The notes below the pieces were generated by a model, which saw only the letters and a program-made list of their open reading frames with translations, was not told the DNA's origin and searched no databases. Shown piece by piece: positions 32,795-40,979 of a stretch of DNA of 56,770 nt (the stretch's first letter is position 1; each line of letters begins with the position of its first letter). The position numbers were made by a program, and so were the translations under genes. The DNA comes from an uncultured Eubacteriales bacterium (GTDB lineage: Bacteria; Bacillota; Clostridia; Oscillospirales; Acutalibacteraceae), in contig CAKUAQ010000008.1 in the NCBI GenBank assembly GCA_934636435.1, forward strand, positions 1 through 56,770, read 5' to 3'.

Positions 32795-33037
32795 AAATAC
32801 GTTAGTGTGCGGCAGGCTTTCGGTGCATTCGTCCAAAGGAGCGGCGGTGTTTTTCGCCGGGTCTTTCGGGGATATCGCGTCCGGCGGAGCGTGCGGAAAC
32901 ACCGGGATGGATCGACTGCGGGCGCGGGCAAACCGGCGTCTCAGCCCACCGGAAAAGCCGCCGGTAAAAAAGACGCTGCGGGCGGACCGGCCGCAGACAC
33001 GGATAAGACAGATCCCCAAAAGTACGGAGGGAATAAC

Positions 33038-36000
33038 ATGGCCGAGACAAAATACAGCCCCCTGGTGTGCGAGCTGCTGCGGCGGGCATCCGAAAAAAGC
33101 ATCTACGGCGGGATGGCATCGGCGGCGGCGCTGACCGCAGAGCTGTTGCGCATGGAGCTGGATGGCTCCATGGACGATCCGCAGGCAACGGAGGCGGCGC
33201 CGGTGCTGTCCTTCCTGCGCACGAAAACCGACGATCTGCAGGCGCTGTGCGGCCGGCTGGATGCGCTGTCCGGCAGCTTCACCGAAAAGGACGGAGACTA
33301 CCTGTCCGACAAACTGGATGAGGCTCGCCGGAAAGCGGCCAACCGCGGGTCGGATCTCGTCACGCTGGATGACGTATATCAAGGCATTTTCGCGGACCCG
33401 GACGAGTCGCTGCGGTCCACGGTCTTCGCGCAGTCGGCATCCGAAGAGGAAGAGCGCCCCATGAGTCTGGAGGATCAGCTGTCTGCCATGCTGGGCGTGC
33501 CCAAGCGTCCCCGCCGGGAAGCGGTTCCGGATATGACCGATGCGCAGACGGAGACGCCCGCCTTCCCGCGCTCCCAGCCGCCCCGTCCGGCGGAAAAGAA
33601 GCTGGGCATCGCGGAGCTGACCGCTCGGGTGCAGGATGTGGAAAAGACGCTGCGCAAGGCGGTGTATGGGCAGGATCATGCTATCGGCGTGCTGACGGCC
33701 GGATACTTTCAGGCAGAGCTGCTGGCGTTGACCGATCATAGTCGGGTACGGCCGTTGGCCACCTTCCTGTTCGCAGGTCCTCCCGGCGTGGGTAAGACTT
33801 TCCTGGCCGAAGAAGCGGCGGAGGCGCTGAAGCTGCCTTTCAAGCGCTTCGATATGAGCGAGTATTCCGATAAGGAAGCCAACCTGATGTTTGCCGGCAC
33901 CAATAAGGTGTATAAGGGCGCCAAGCCCGGCGTGGTGACGGATTTCGTGGCACAGAATCCCCGGTGCGTGCTGCTGTTCGACGAGATCGAAAAGGCAAAT
34001 GTGAACGTCATTCACCTATTTTTGCAGATTTTGGATGCCGGCAGGCTGCAGGATAATTTCTCCGAGGAGGAGGTGCCGTTCAAGGACACCATCCTCATCT
34101 TTACCACCAATGCCGGACGGTCGCTGTATCTGGAGGGGGAGAACCGGGATTATTCCTGCGTATCCCGCAAGGTGATCCTGAAGGCGCTGGAGAAAGATGT
34201 AGATCCCACCACCGGCACCCCGTTTTTCCCCGGAGCGATCTGCTCCCGGTTCGCTTCCGGCAATGTGGTGATGTTCAACCATGTGGAGGCCCACGATCTG
34301 CGGGAGATCGCCAAGCGGGAGATCCTGCGTCATGCGGTGAATCTGGAGGCTAAGCTGGGCATGGCGGTGAAATGCGACGAGGAGGTGTTCACCGCCCTGC
34401 TGCTGGCGGAGGGCGGCGCGGCGGACGCCCGTATGATCCGCGGCCGGGCGGCGAATTTCCTGAATAGCGAGCTGTATGAGCTGCTGCGTCTGGTCTCCTC
34501 CGAAAAGGGCGGAGATTTCACCGGACGCATTAAAGAGGTGCGCATGTCGGTGGATTTGCCGACGGATGCGGAGACCCGCAGCCTGTTCAAGAGCGACGAA
34601 TTGCCGTGTGTGCTGGTGTTTGCCTCCCCCGAAACGGTGGAGCGCTGCCGCGGGCTGGCGGATTGCTGCCGGTTCTTTGGGGCGGCGACGCTGGAGCAGG
34701 CGCAGGAGGTGCTGCGCAGTCAGGATGTGAAAGCGGTGCTGGTGGATCCGTCCGAGGGTCTGCGTGCGGATCGGCAAACTTATCTGAATATCGCGGATGC
34801 GGAGTCGGAAGCCCGGGATGTGCTGCGCTATGTGCGGGAGCAGATGAGCGCCATGCCGGTGTATATTCTGGAAACGCCCCGTCTGCCGCTGAATACGGAG
34901 GAGCGGCTGTCCTATCAGCGCATCGGTGTGCGGGGGACGGTGCTGCTGGAGGATACCACCGATCCTTTTGCGGGGGCAATGCGGCGTATCAGCGTGCAGC
35001 TGCACCAGCAGGAGAGTATGCGCCGTCTGGCCAGTTCCAACCGGATCGTGGTGTTTGAAACGGCCCAGAAGGTGTCGGATGACGGCGCACAGGCGGAGAT
35101 CCGTCTGTTTGATTTCCGTTTGGAAACGGCGGTGGATCCGGAGGATGCCAGAAATGTGCTCAGCCGGATGTCCCGCCCCGATGTCCGTTTCAATCAGGTT
35201 ATCGGTGCGAAGGATGCCAAGGGTGAGCTGCAATACTTTGTGGATTACCTGCGGGATCCGAAAAAGTTTCTGGGCACCGGTGTGCGTCCGCCCCGCGGGG
35301 TGCTGCTGTATGGCCCTCCCGGCACCGGCAAAACGATGCTGGCCAAGGCCATGGCCTGTGAATCCGGTGTGACGTTCATCGCCGCCGAGGGCAACCAGTT
35401 CCTGAAGAAATATGTGGGCGAAGGCCCGGAAAAGGTGCATGAGCTGTTCCGCACCGCCCGCCGTTATGCACCGGCCATCCTGTTTGTGGATGAGATCGAC
35501 GCCATCGGGCGGGAGCGCCGGGGCGAGGCGACGGCGGGCACCGAGGCGACGCTGACAGCATTCCTGACCGAGATGGACGGCTTTAAGAGCGACCCCACCA
35601 AGCCGGTGTTTGTGCTGGCGGCCACCAATTACGATGTGGAGCCGGGCGGGGACAAGAGTCTCGATGCGGCGCTGGTGCGGCGGTTCGACCGGAAGGTGTG
35701 CATTGACCTGCCGGATAAGGATGACCGCATCCGGTATATCCGGATGCAGATGCAGAAAAAGCAGAATTTCGCCCTGTCCGACGGGCAGGTGGATAATCTG
35801 GCGCTGCGTTCCACCGGTATGAGTCTGGCTTCGCTGGAGTCCATTCTGGAGATGGCGCTGCGCGCGGCGCTGCGCAGCGGTGCGCAGACAGTGACGGACG
35901 CGATTCTGGAGGAGGCTTTTGAAACCCACCAGAGCGGCGAGGCCAAGCCCTGGAGCCGGGAGCTGCTGGAGCGGGTGGCACGGCATGAGACCGGCCACGC

Positions 36001-36502
36001 ATTTCTGTGCTGGCAGAGCGGGGAGACGCCTTCCTATCTGACCATCGTGGCGCGGGGTGACCACGGCGGCTATATGCAGCACGGCGATCACGAGGGGAAA
36101 GCGCTATATACCAAAAAGGAACTACTGGCGCGTATCCGCACCTCGCTGGGCGGCCGGGCGGCGGAGATGGTATGTTACGGACAGGAGGAAGGCCTGTCCA
36201 CCGGCGCTTCCGGTGATCTGGAGTCAGCTACCCGGCTGGCGGAGCAGCTAATCTGCAATTACGGCATGGACGGTCAGTTCGGTCTGGCGGCCATCAGCTC
36301 CCAGGCCATGCGCAGCGGGGAGCTGTCCGTGCGGGTGCGGGAGGCGGTCAACGCCATTCTGGCGGAGCAGATGGAAGAGGCGGTGCGGCTGCTGACCGAG
36401 AATCGGGCGGCGTTGGATCGGATGGTCGGTGTTCTGCTGGTGAAGAACCATCTTACCGGCGAGGAGATTGACCGGGTGTTCCGCGGTCAGACACTTGACT
36501 GA
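33038..36502 (+). CDS. Chimeric AAA+ zinc protease: Clp-like AAA+ module, receiver-like domain, FtsH-type AAA+ and M41 peptidase
   Basis: A 1154-aa protein without signal or membrane helix. Residues 1-140 are helical and resemble a diverged Clp N-domain (VTLDDVYQGIFADPDESLRS). Residues 205-510 are a ClpA/B D2-type AAA+ module: YGQDHAIGVL, Walker A GPPGVGKTF (about 247), Walker B CVLLFDEIEKA (about 310), arginine in GAICSRF. Residues 520-660 look like a response-regulator receiver fold. Residues 710-960 are an FtsH-type AAA+ domain: Walker A GPPGTGKTM (about 759), pore YVGEG, Walker B ILFVDEIDAIG. Residues 965-1154 are an M41 peptidase with HETGH (983-987) and the third ligand in GASGDLESAT (Asp1060). 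All ATPase and protease residues are present. ATG 33038 follows CGGAGGG; the frame is open to 32807 but only with low-complexity sequence. Confidence 0.9.
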   Translation: MAETKYSPLVCELLRRASEKSIYGGMASAAALTAELLRMELDGSMDDPQATEAAPVLSFLRTKTDDLQALCGRLDALSGSFTEKDGDYLSDKLDEARRKAANRGSDLVTLDDVYQGIFADPDESLRSTVFAQSASEEEERPMSLEDQLSAMLGVPKRPRREAVPDMTDAQTETPAFPRSQPPRPAEKKLGIAELTARVQDVEKTLRKAVYGQDHAIGVLTAGYFQAELLALTDHSRVRPLATFLFAGPPGVGKTFLAEEAAEALKLPFKRFDMSEYSDKEANLMFAGTNKVYKGAKPGVVTDFVAQNPRCVLLFDEIEKANVNVIHLFLQILDAGRLQDNFSEEEVPFKDTILIFTTNAGRSLYLEGENRDYSCVSRKVILKALEKDVDPTTGTPFFPGAICSRFASGNVVMFNHVEAHDLREIAKREILRHAVNLEAKLGMAVKCDEEVFTALLLAEGGAADARMIRGRAANFLNSELYELLRLVSSEKGGDFTGRIKEVRMSVDLPTDAETRSLFKSDELPCVLVFASPETVERCRGLADCCRFFGAATLEQAQEVLRSQDVKAVLVDPSEGLRADRQTYLNIADAESEARDVLRYVREQMSAMPVYILETPRLPLNTEERLSYQRIGVRGTVLLEDTTDPFAGAMRRISVQLHQQESMRRLASSNRIVVFETAQKVSDDGAQAEIRLFDFRLETAVDPEDARNVLSRMSRPDVRFNQVIGAKDAKGELQYFVDYLRDPKKFLGTGVRPPRGVLLYGPPGTGKTMLAKAMACESGVTFIAAEGNQFLKKYVGEGPEKVHELFRTARRYAPAILFVDEIDAIGRERRGEATAGTEATLTAFLTEMDGFKSDPTKPVFVLAATNYDVEPGGDKSLDAALVRRFDRKVCIDLPDKDDRIRYIRMQMQKKQNFALSDGQVDNLALRSTGMSLASLESILEMALRAALRSGAQTVTDAILEEAFETHQSGEAKPWSRELLERVARHETGHAFLCWQSGETPSYLTIVARGDHGGYMQHGDHEGKALYTKKELLARIRTSLGGRAAEMVCYGQEEGLSTGASGDLESATRLAEQLICNYGMDGQFGLAAISSQAMRSGELSVRVREAVNAILAEQMEEAVRLLTENRAALDRMVGVLLVKNHLTGEEIDRVFRGQTLD

Positions 36503-36553
36503 CCGGCCGTCCGATTTCATGAAAATGATGGATGGAAAAAATCGTTTTTTCTC

Positions 36554-36582
36554 TTGCGCCACAGGATTCCCTGTGGTATACT
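36554..36582 (+). promoter_or_regulatory. Promoter of the YbjN-like gene
   Basis: TTGCGC (36554-36559), 17 bp, TATACT (36577-36582), 31 bp before the ATG at 36613. Confidence 0.7.
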
Positions 36583-36612
36583 GAACGAAAAGTACATAAG
36601 GAGGCTGGCAAT

Positions 36613-37026
36613 ATGGCATATTCTTACAAGCAGGCGTTCATGTCCTACATGGATCAGGAGGGCATCAAGTATCAGGATAAGGGCGAGTTCGTCGTATCCG
36701 TGACCTACACCGGGGATAACCTGAAGTCGATTCCGATCATGGTGTTCTTCGATAAGGACGGCGAAGGGCTGGTACAGCTGGCGTGCTGGGAAATCTGTAA
36801 CTTCTCGGAGGAGAAGCAGGCCGCCGGTCTGCTGTGCTGCAATCAGCTGAACAGCAAGTACCGCTGGGTGAAATTCTATGTGGACAACGACCGGGACACC
36901 CGCGCTGAGCTGGATGCCATTATCGACCCTCAGACCGTGGGTCAGGAGTGCCTGGCTTTGGTGCGCCGGATGGTGCGTATCGTGGACGACGCGTACCCGA
37001 CGCTGATGGCTGCGCGTTTCGCTTGA
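36613..37026 (+). CDS. YbjN-domain protein
   Basis: A 137-aa soluble protein of the YbjN type (a fold related to type III secretion chaperones). Features are FMSYMDQEGIKYQDKG, a strand repeat VSVTYTGDNLKSIPIMVFF, then NQLNSKYRWVKFYVDNDRD and a C-terminal helix with LVRRMVRIVDDAYPTLM. Function is unknown; family members often modulate or chaperone other proteins. ATG 36613 has AGGAGGCTGGC upstream. It sits directly after the chimeric protease gene but has its own promoter and terminator. Confidence 0.8.
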   Translation: MAYSYKQAFMSYMDQEGIKYQDKGEFVVSVTYTGDNLKSIPIMVFFDKDGEGLVQLACWEICNFSEEKQAAGLLCCNQLNSKYRWVKFYVDNDRDTRAELDAIIDPQTVGQECLALVRRMVRIVDDAYPTLMAARFA

Positions 37027-37047
37027 TCATCGGTTCATAGCAATCTG

Positions 37048-37085
37048 AAACGGCCTTTGCCCGGTATTGGGCAAAGGCCGTTTTG
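37048..37085 (+). terminator. Terminator after the YbjN-like gene
   Basis: AAACGGCCTTTGCCC (37048-37062) and GGGCAAAGGCCGTTTT (37069-37084) form a 15-bp stem with a short T tail. The following 200 bp to the deoC promoter show no gene. Confidence 0.88.
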
Positions 37086-37286
37086 CATCTGCGCTGTGGA
37101 TCGGCTGCGCGGTCGTGTGCATCTGTTCGGTCTCCCGGAAAGATACGCCGGGTGACCATAGGCGGCTTTGGTGGCAGTTTATCGCCGCGGTGCGCAGAAA
37201 GTGCGTGCGATACGGCGGTGTTTCCCGCCGATTCCGTGCACCCGGACGAAAAGCCGGACGGTGGGTCTGCGGCGCCAAGTTCTGTG

Positions 37287-37315
37287 TTTACTTTTGGACC
37301 GAAATGAGGTATACT
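37287..37315 (+). promoter_or_regulatory. Promoter of the deo operon
   Basis: TTTACT (37287-37292), 17 bp, TATACT (37310-37315), 32 bp before the deoC ATG. The -35 is only a partial match. Confidence 0.6.
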
Positions 37316-37347
37316 GGATTCACAGTTTGAACGAGGAGTTGAGCGTC

Positions 37348-38001
37348 ATGGACAAACAGGCGATTCTGGCGCGGGTGGATCATACGCTGCTGTCTCCGGC
37401 GGCCACCTGGGAGCAGATCCGGCAGCTGTGCGATGAGGGTCTGCGGTATCATACCGCATCGGTGTGTATCCCGGCGGTATATGTCCGGGCGGCGGCCGAT
37501 CATCTGCGGGGGCGTTTGCCGGTGTGCACCGTCATCGGCTTTCCGACCGGATACAGTCTGCCGGAGATCAAATGCGCGGAAGCGGCGCGGGCCATAGCGG
37601 ACGGCGCGGACGAGGTGGATATGGTGCTGCATATCGGCGGGCTGAAGGCCGGGCGGGATACCGCCGTGGAGGAAGAGATCCGCCGGGTCAAAGAGGTCTG
37701 CGGCGAGCGGATCCTCAAGGTGATTGCGGAGACCTGCCTGCTTACCGAGGCGGAGAAGATTCGCGCCTGCGAGATCGTATCTCGTGCCGGTGCCGACTAT
37801 ATCAAGACCTCCACCGGCTTTTCCGCCGGCGGCGCCACCCGGGAGGATGTGGCGCTGTTCCGGCAATATGCGGCTCCGCAGGTACGGGTCAAGGCGGCGG
37901 AGGGTATCGCCTCCTGGCAGGATGCCGCCGATTTTCTGGCGCTGGGCGCCGATCGATTGGGCACCAGCCGTCTGGTGCGGCTGGCGCAGGCGGAAGAATG
38001 A
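37348..38001 (+). CDS. deoC: Deoxyribose-phosphate aldolase
   Basis: Cleaves 2-deoxyribose-5-phosphate to glyceraldehyde-3-phosphate and acetaldehyde, the last step of deoxynucleoside breakdown. The 217-aa protein has the usual length. ADEVDMVLHIGGLK and ILKVIAETCLL supply the catalytic Asp/Lys region, and YIKTSTGFSAGGAT carries the Schiff-base lysine. ATG 37348 has CGAGGAGTTGAG upstream; the frame is open further 5' but only across the promoter. First gene of deoC-deoD-deoB-cdd. Confidence 0.96.
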   Translation: MDKQAILARVDHTLLSPAATWEQIRQLCDEGLRYHTASVCIPAVYVRAAADHLRGRLPVCTVIGFPTGYSLPEIKCAEAARAIADGADEVDMVLHIGGLKAGRDTAVEEEIRRVKEVCGERILKVIAETCLLTEAEKIRACEIVSRAGADYIKTSTGFSAGGATREDVALFRQYAAPQVRVKAAEGIASWQDAADFLALGADRLGTSRLVRLAQAEE

Positions 38002-38021
38002 GAGGAAAGGAGCACCTATGT

Positions 38022-38777
38022 ATGATTTCATGTCCGACGCCGCATATTGCGGCTAAGCCTGGCGATTTTGCCGACACGGTGCTGATGCCCGGCGATCCCC
38101 TGCGGGCACAGTATATTGCGGAGCATTTTCTGGATGAACCCCGGTTGGTGAATCGTGTGCGCGGGGTGCAGGGCTATACCGGTATCTATCGGGGGGTACC
38201 GGTCAGCGTGATGGCCAGCGGCATGGGGATGCCCTCCATCGGCATCTATGCCCGGGAGCTGTATGAGGCCTATGGCGTGCAGACGATCCTGCGGGTCGGC
38301 TCTGCCGGAGCGATGGATCCGTCGGTGCATCTGCGGGATATCGTTCTCGGGCAGGCGGCATGCACCGATTCGGCGTTCGCCGGACAGTTCCGGCTGCCGG
38401 GCACCTTTGCCCCCATCGCGTCCTATCCGGTGCTGCGGCGGTGCGCCGACAGCGCCGCGCGGATGGGGCTGCCGGTGCATGTGGGAAATCTGCTGTCCTC
38501 CGATCGGTTCTATAACGACGAGGACGATCTGCCGCCGGCACAGCGCAGCACGGCGCTGTGGGCCAAGATGGGGGTGCTGGCGGTGGAGATGGAGGCGGCG
38601 GCGCTGTATATGACGGCGGCGCGGCTGGGACGGCAGGCGCTGGCCATCTGCACCGTGTCCGACCACCTCATAACCGGCGAGAGCACCACCTCGGAGGAGC
38701 GGCAGAATTCCTTCACCGACATGATGTGGCTGGCGCTGGAAACCGCCGTGTCGCCGAAAACGGAGGCAGGCGTATGA
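38022..38777 (+). CDS. deoD: Purine-nucleoside phosphorylase, DeoD type
   Basis: Phosphorolysis of purine (deoxy)nucleosides to base and (deoxy)ribose-1-phosphate. The 251-aa protein fits the hexameric DeoD family: TPHIAAKPGDFADTVLMPGD, NRVRGVQGYTG, VMASGMGMPSIGIYA, and the active-site AVEMEAAALYM with the SDH in TVSDHLITGE. ATG 38022 is chosen for its homologous N-terminus and for AGGAAAGGAG 9 nt upstream; an ATG at 38018 is in another frame. It overlaps deoB by 4 bp (ATGA). Confidence 0.95.
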   Translation: MISCPTPHIAAKPGDFADTVLMPGDPLRAQYIAEHFLDEPRLVNRVRGVQGYTGIYRGVPVSVMASGMGMPSIGIYARELYEAYGVQTILRVGSAGAMDPSVHLRDIVLGQAACTDSAFAGQFRLPGTFAPIASYPVLRRCADSAARMGLPVHVGNLLSSDRFYNDEDDLPPAQRSTALWAKMGVLAVEMEAAALYMTAARLGRQALAICTVSDHLITGESTTSEERQNSFTDMMWLALETAVSPKTEAGV

Positions 38778-39949
38778 AACGGGTGTTTCTGATCGTATTG
38801 GATTCCTGCGGCATCGGGGAAGCGCCGGACGCCGCCGCTTTCGGGGATCATGACTGCCATACCCTGCGGCGGATCGCCGCCGCCCGGGATTTTCGGGCGG
38901 ATACCATGGGACGGCTGGGGCTGTTCAATATCGACGGACAGGATTTCCGTCCTCCGGCGCAGGAGCCGCTGGCGGCCTATGCCCGCATGACCGAGCGCTC
39001 GGCGGGCAAGGATACCACCATCGGCCATTGGGAGATCGCCGGTGTAGTGTCGGAGCGGCCGCTGCCCACCTTTCCGGACGGATTTCCGCCGCAGGTGCTG
39101 GAGCCGTTCTGCGCTGCCACCGGGCGGGGTGTGCTATGCAACCGTCCCTATTCCGGCACCGATGTGATCCGGGATTACGGTCGGCAGCATCTGGAGACCG
39201 GGGATCTGATCGTGTATACCTCGGCGGACAGCGTGTTTCAGATCGCCGCCCACGAGGAACTGGTGCCGCCGGAGCAGCTGTATGCCTATTGCCGGGCGGC
39301 GCGGTCGATCCTCACCGGCGACTATGCGGTGGGACGGGTCATCGCCCGGCCCTTTGTGGGGTCGCCGGAGACCGGTTTCACCCGCACTGCCAATCGGCAC
39401 GATTTTTCGCTGGAGCCGCCGAAGGAGACACTGCTCGACGCCCTCAAGGCTGCCGGACAGACCGTCTGGGCGGTGGGGAAGATCGGCGATATTTTTGCCG
39501 GGCGGGGGATCACCCGTGCCGAGCGTACCCGGGATAACGGGGAGGGCATGGCCGCCGCCCTGCGGGCGCAGAAGGAGCCGTTCGCCGGTCTGTGCTTTAT
39601 CAATCTGGTGGATTTCGATATGCTCTACGGCCATCGGCAGGATGTGGAGGGCTACGGTCGGGCGTTCGGCGTTTTTGACCGATGGCTGCCGGAGTTTCTG
39701 GCGGGGATGCAGCCGGAGGATGTGCTGATGATCACCGCCGACCACGGCTGTGACCCCGGAGATGCCAGCACCGATCACAGTCGGGAATATACACCGTTTC
39801 TGCTGTATGGCACGCCGGTGCGGCCGGTGGACCTGGGGACCCGCCCCACCTTTGCGGATATCGGGGCGACGGCGGCGGAGTATCTGGGCGTGGATTTCCG
39901 GGGTGACGGATCCAGTCTGTGGCCTGCGGTGAGAAAGGAGCCGGTGTGA
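38774..39949 (+). CDS. deoB: Phosphopentomutase
   Basis: Interconverts (deoxy)ribose-1-phosphate and -5-phosphate, linking DeoD to DeoC. The 391-aa protein is of normal length. It begins KRVFLIVLDSCGIGEAPDA with the metal-binding Asp, followed by GKDTTIGHWEIAG, the catalytic threonine region of the alkaline-phosphatase superfamily. ITADHGCDPGDASTDHSREY is near the end, with further metal ligands. ATG 38774 overlaps the deoD stop, and its own stop overlaps the cdd start by 1 bp (TGATG). Confidence 0.96.
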   Translation: MKRVFLIVLDSCGIGEAPDAAAFGDHDCHTLRRIAAARDFRADTMGRLGLFNIDGQDFRPPAQEPLAAYARMTERSAGKDTTIGHWEIAGVVSERPLPTFPDGFPPQVLEPFCAATGRGVLCNRPYSGTDVIRDYGRQHLETGDLIVYTSADSVFQIAAHEELVPPEQLYAYCRAARSILTGDYAVGRVIARPFVGSPETGFTRTANRHDFSLEPPKETLLDALKAAGQTVWAVGKIGDIFAGRGITRAERTRDNGEGMAAALRAQKEPFAGLCFINLVDFDMLYGHRQDVEGYGRAFGVFDRWLPEFLAGMQPEDVLMITADHGCDPGDASTDHSREYTPFLLYGTPVRPVDLGTRPTFADIGATAAEYLGVDFRGDGSSLWPAVRKEPV

Positions 39950-40365
39950 TGGATGAACGGAGCTTGTGTCATCTGGCCATCGAGGCGGCGCAGGGTGCAT
40001 ATGCGCCCTATTCCCACTATCGGGTGGGGGCAGCGCTGTTGAGCGAGGACGGCCGGGTGTTCACCGGCTGCAATGTGGAAAATGCCGCCTACGGTTCTAC
40101 CGTCTGCGCCGAGCGCACCGCCATTCTCAAGGCGGTCAGCGAGGGGGCGCGGCGCTTCTCCATGCTGGCGGTGGCCGGTGGCCGTGAAGGGGAGATTCGG
40201 GGCGGCTATCCGCCCTGCGGCGCCTGCCGCCAGGTGCTGGCGGAATTCTGCCCGCCGGATCTTTCGGTGCTTCTGGCGACCGGTGCGGACACTTATGAAC
40301 GGTATACGCTGGGGGAATTGCTGCCCCATGCATTCGGTGCCGGGTATATTCGGGCCGGAGAATGA
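39949..40365 (+). CDS. cdd: Cytidine deaminase
   Basis: Deaminates cytidine and deoxycytidine to uridine forms. The 138-aa zinc enzyme has CNVENAAYGSTVCAERTAI (Cys and catalytic Glu) and PPCGACRQVLAEF (the two further zinc cysteines), and starts with the AYAPYSHYRVGAAL substrate loop. ATG 39949 has AAAGGAG upstream. The four-gene operon deals with both purine and pyrimidine nucleosides, feeding sugar phosphate to glycolysis. Confidence 0.96.
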   Translation: MDERSLCHLAIEAAQGAYAPYSHYRVGAALLSEDGRVFTGCNVENAAYGSTVCAERTAILKAVSEGARRFSMLAVAGGREGEIRGGYPPCGACRQVLAEFCPPDLSVLLATGADTYERYTLGELLPHAFGAGYIRAGE

Positions 40366-40466
40366 CCGGGCCGGAGAAAACAATGCGAAGGTTTCAGCGC
40401 CGCCCCATCGGGAGACCGGGGGGCGGCGTTTTCTGCTGTCGATAGCGGCGAATGGTGAAAAGGAGG

Positions 40467-40495
40467 TTGACAAACGGATAATTTGCGGATATAAT
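40467..40495 (+). promoter_or_regulatory. Perfect consensus promoter of the marR-tsup operon
   Basis: TTGACA (40467-40472), 17 bp, TATAAT (40490-40495): an exact sigma-A consensus. The expected start point (about 40502) falls inside the tandem palindrome. Confidence 0.93.
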
Positions 40496-40497
40496 AC

Positions 40498-40526
40498 TTC
40501 AAAAGTTGAACAATTCATAATTTGAA
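40498..40526 (+). promoter_or_regulatory. Tandem palindromic operator for the MarR regulator
   Basis: TTCAA-AAG-TTGAA (40498-40510) is a perfect inverted repeat. TTCAT-AAT-TTGAA (40514-40526) repeats it with one mismatch, 16 bp centre to centre. The pair covers the transcription start, an ideal place for autorepression. Confidence 0.75.
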
Positions 40527-40541
40527 CTATTTGGAGTGCGT

Positions 40542-40976
40542 ATGAGACTGAGTATTGAACTGACCCGCAAGATTGCGCTGGCGTATGGGGCGGTATGCAA
40601 GCCCCTTTGCCGGGAATTGGAGCTGCCCCAGACGGCGTTTGACATTCTGATGTTTCTGGGCAACAATCCGGACTGCAAGACGGCCGGTGCCATCGTGGAG
40701 CTGCGCCACATCAAGGCGAATCTGGTATCGGCGTATGTGGAACGGCTGGTGCGGGCCGGGTATCTGGAGCGCCGGCCCGTTCCGGGAGACCGGCGCAAGA
40801 CAGAGCTGTTCTGCACCGAAAAGGCGCGGACGGTGATCGTCCGGGGACAGCGGCTGCAAAATGAATTTGTGACGCGTTTGTTTGCGGATATGGACGAGGA
40901 GATGCGCCGCACCTTTTTCGGGGCGCTCGCCGTGATCGGAAAAAATTTGGATGCGATCCTTGCGGAGGGCCTGTAA
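40542..40976 (+). CDS. MarR-family transcriptional regulator
   Basis: A 144-aa winged-helix protein. Helices with LPQTAFDILMFLGNNP precede the recognition region IKANLVSAYVERLVRAGYLERR and the wing PVPGDRRKTELFCTEK, all MarR-like. ATG 40542 is preferred because TTGGAG lies 5 nt upstream; GTG 40536 is possible. The gene lies behind a perfect promoter covered by a tandem palindrome, so it probably represses itself and the next gene, an exporter. The signal is not identifiable from sequence. Confidence 0.92.
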   Translation: MRLSIELTRKIALAYGAVCKPLCRELELPQTAFDILMFLGNNPDCKTAGAIVELRHIKANLVSAYVERLVRAGYLERRPVPGDRRKTELFCTEKARTVIVRGQRLQNEFVTRLFADMDEEMRRTFFGALAVIGKNLDAILAEGL

Positions 40977-40979
40977 ACG

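Noticed and set aside
32397..33134. 245-aa + strand open frame between tspO and the protease
   Set aside because: Runs antisense into tspO and out of frame into the protease, with no ribosome site.
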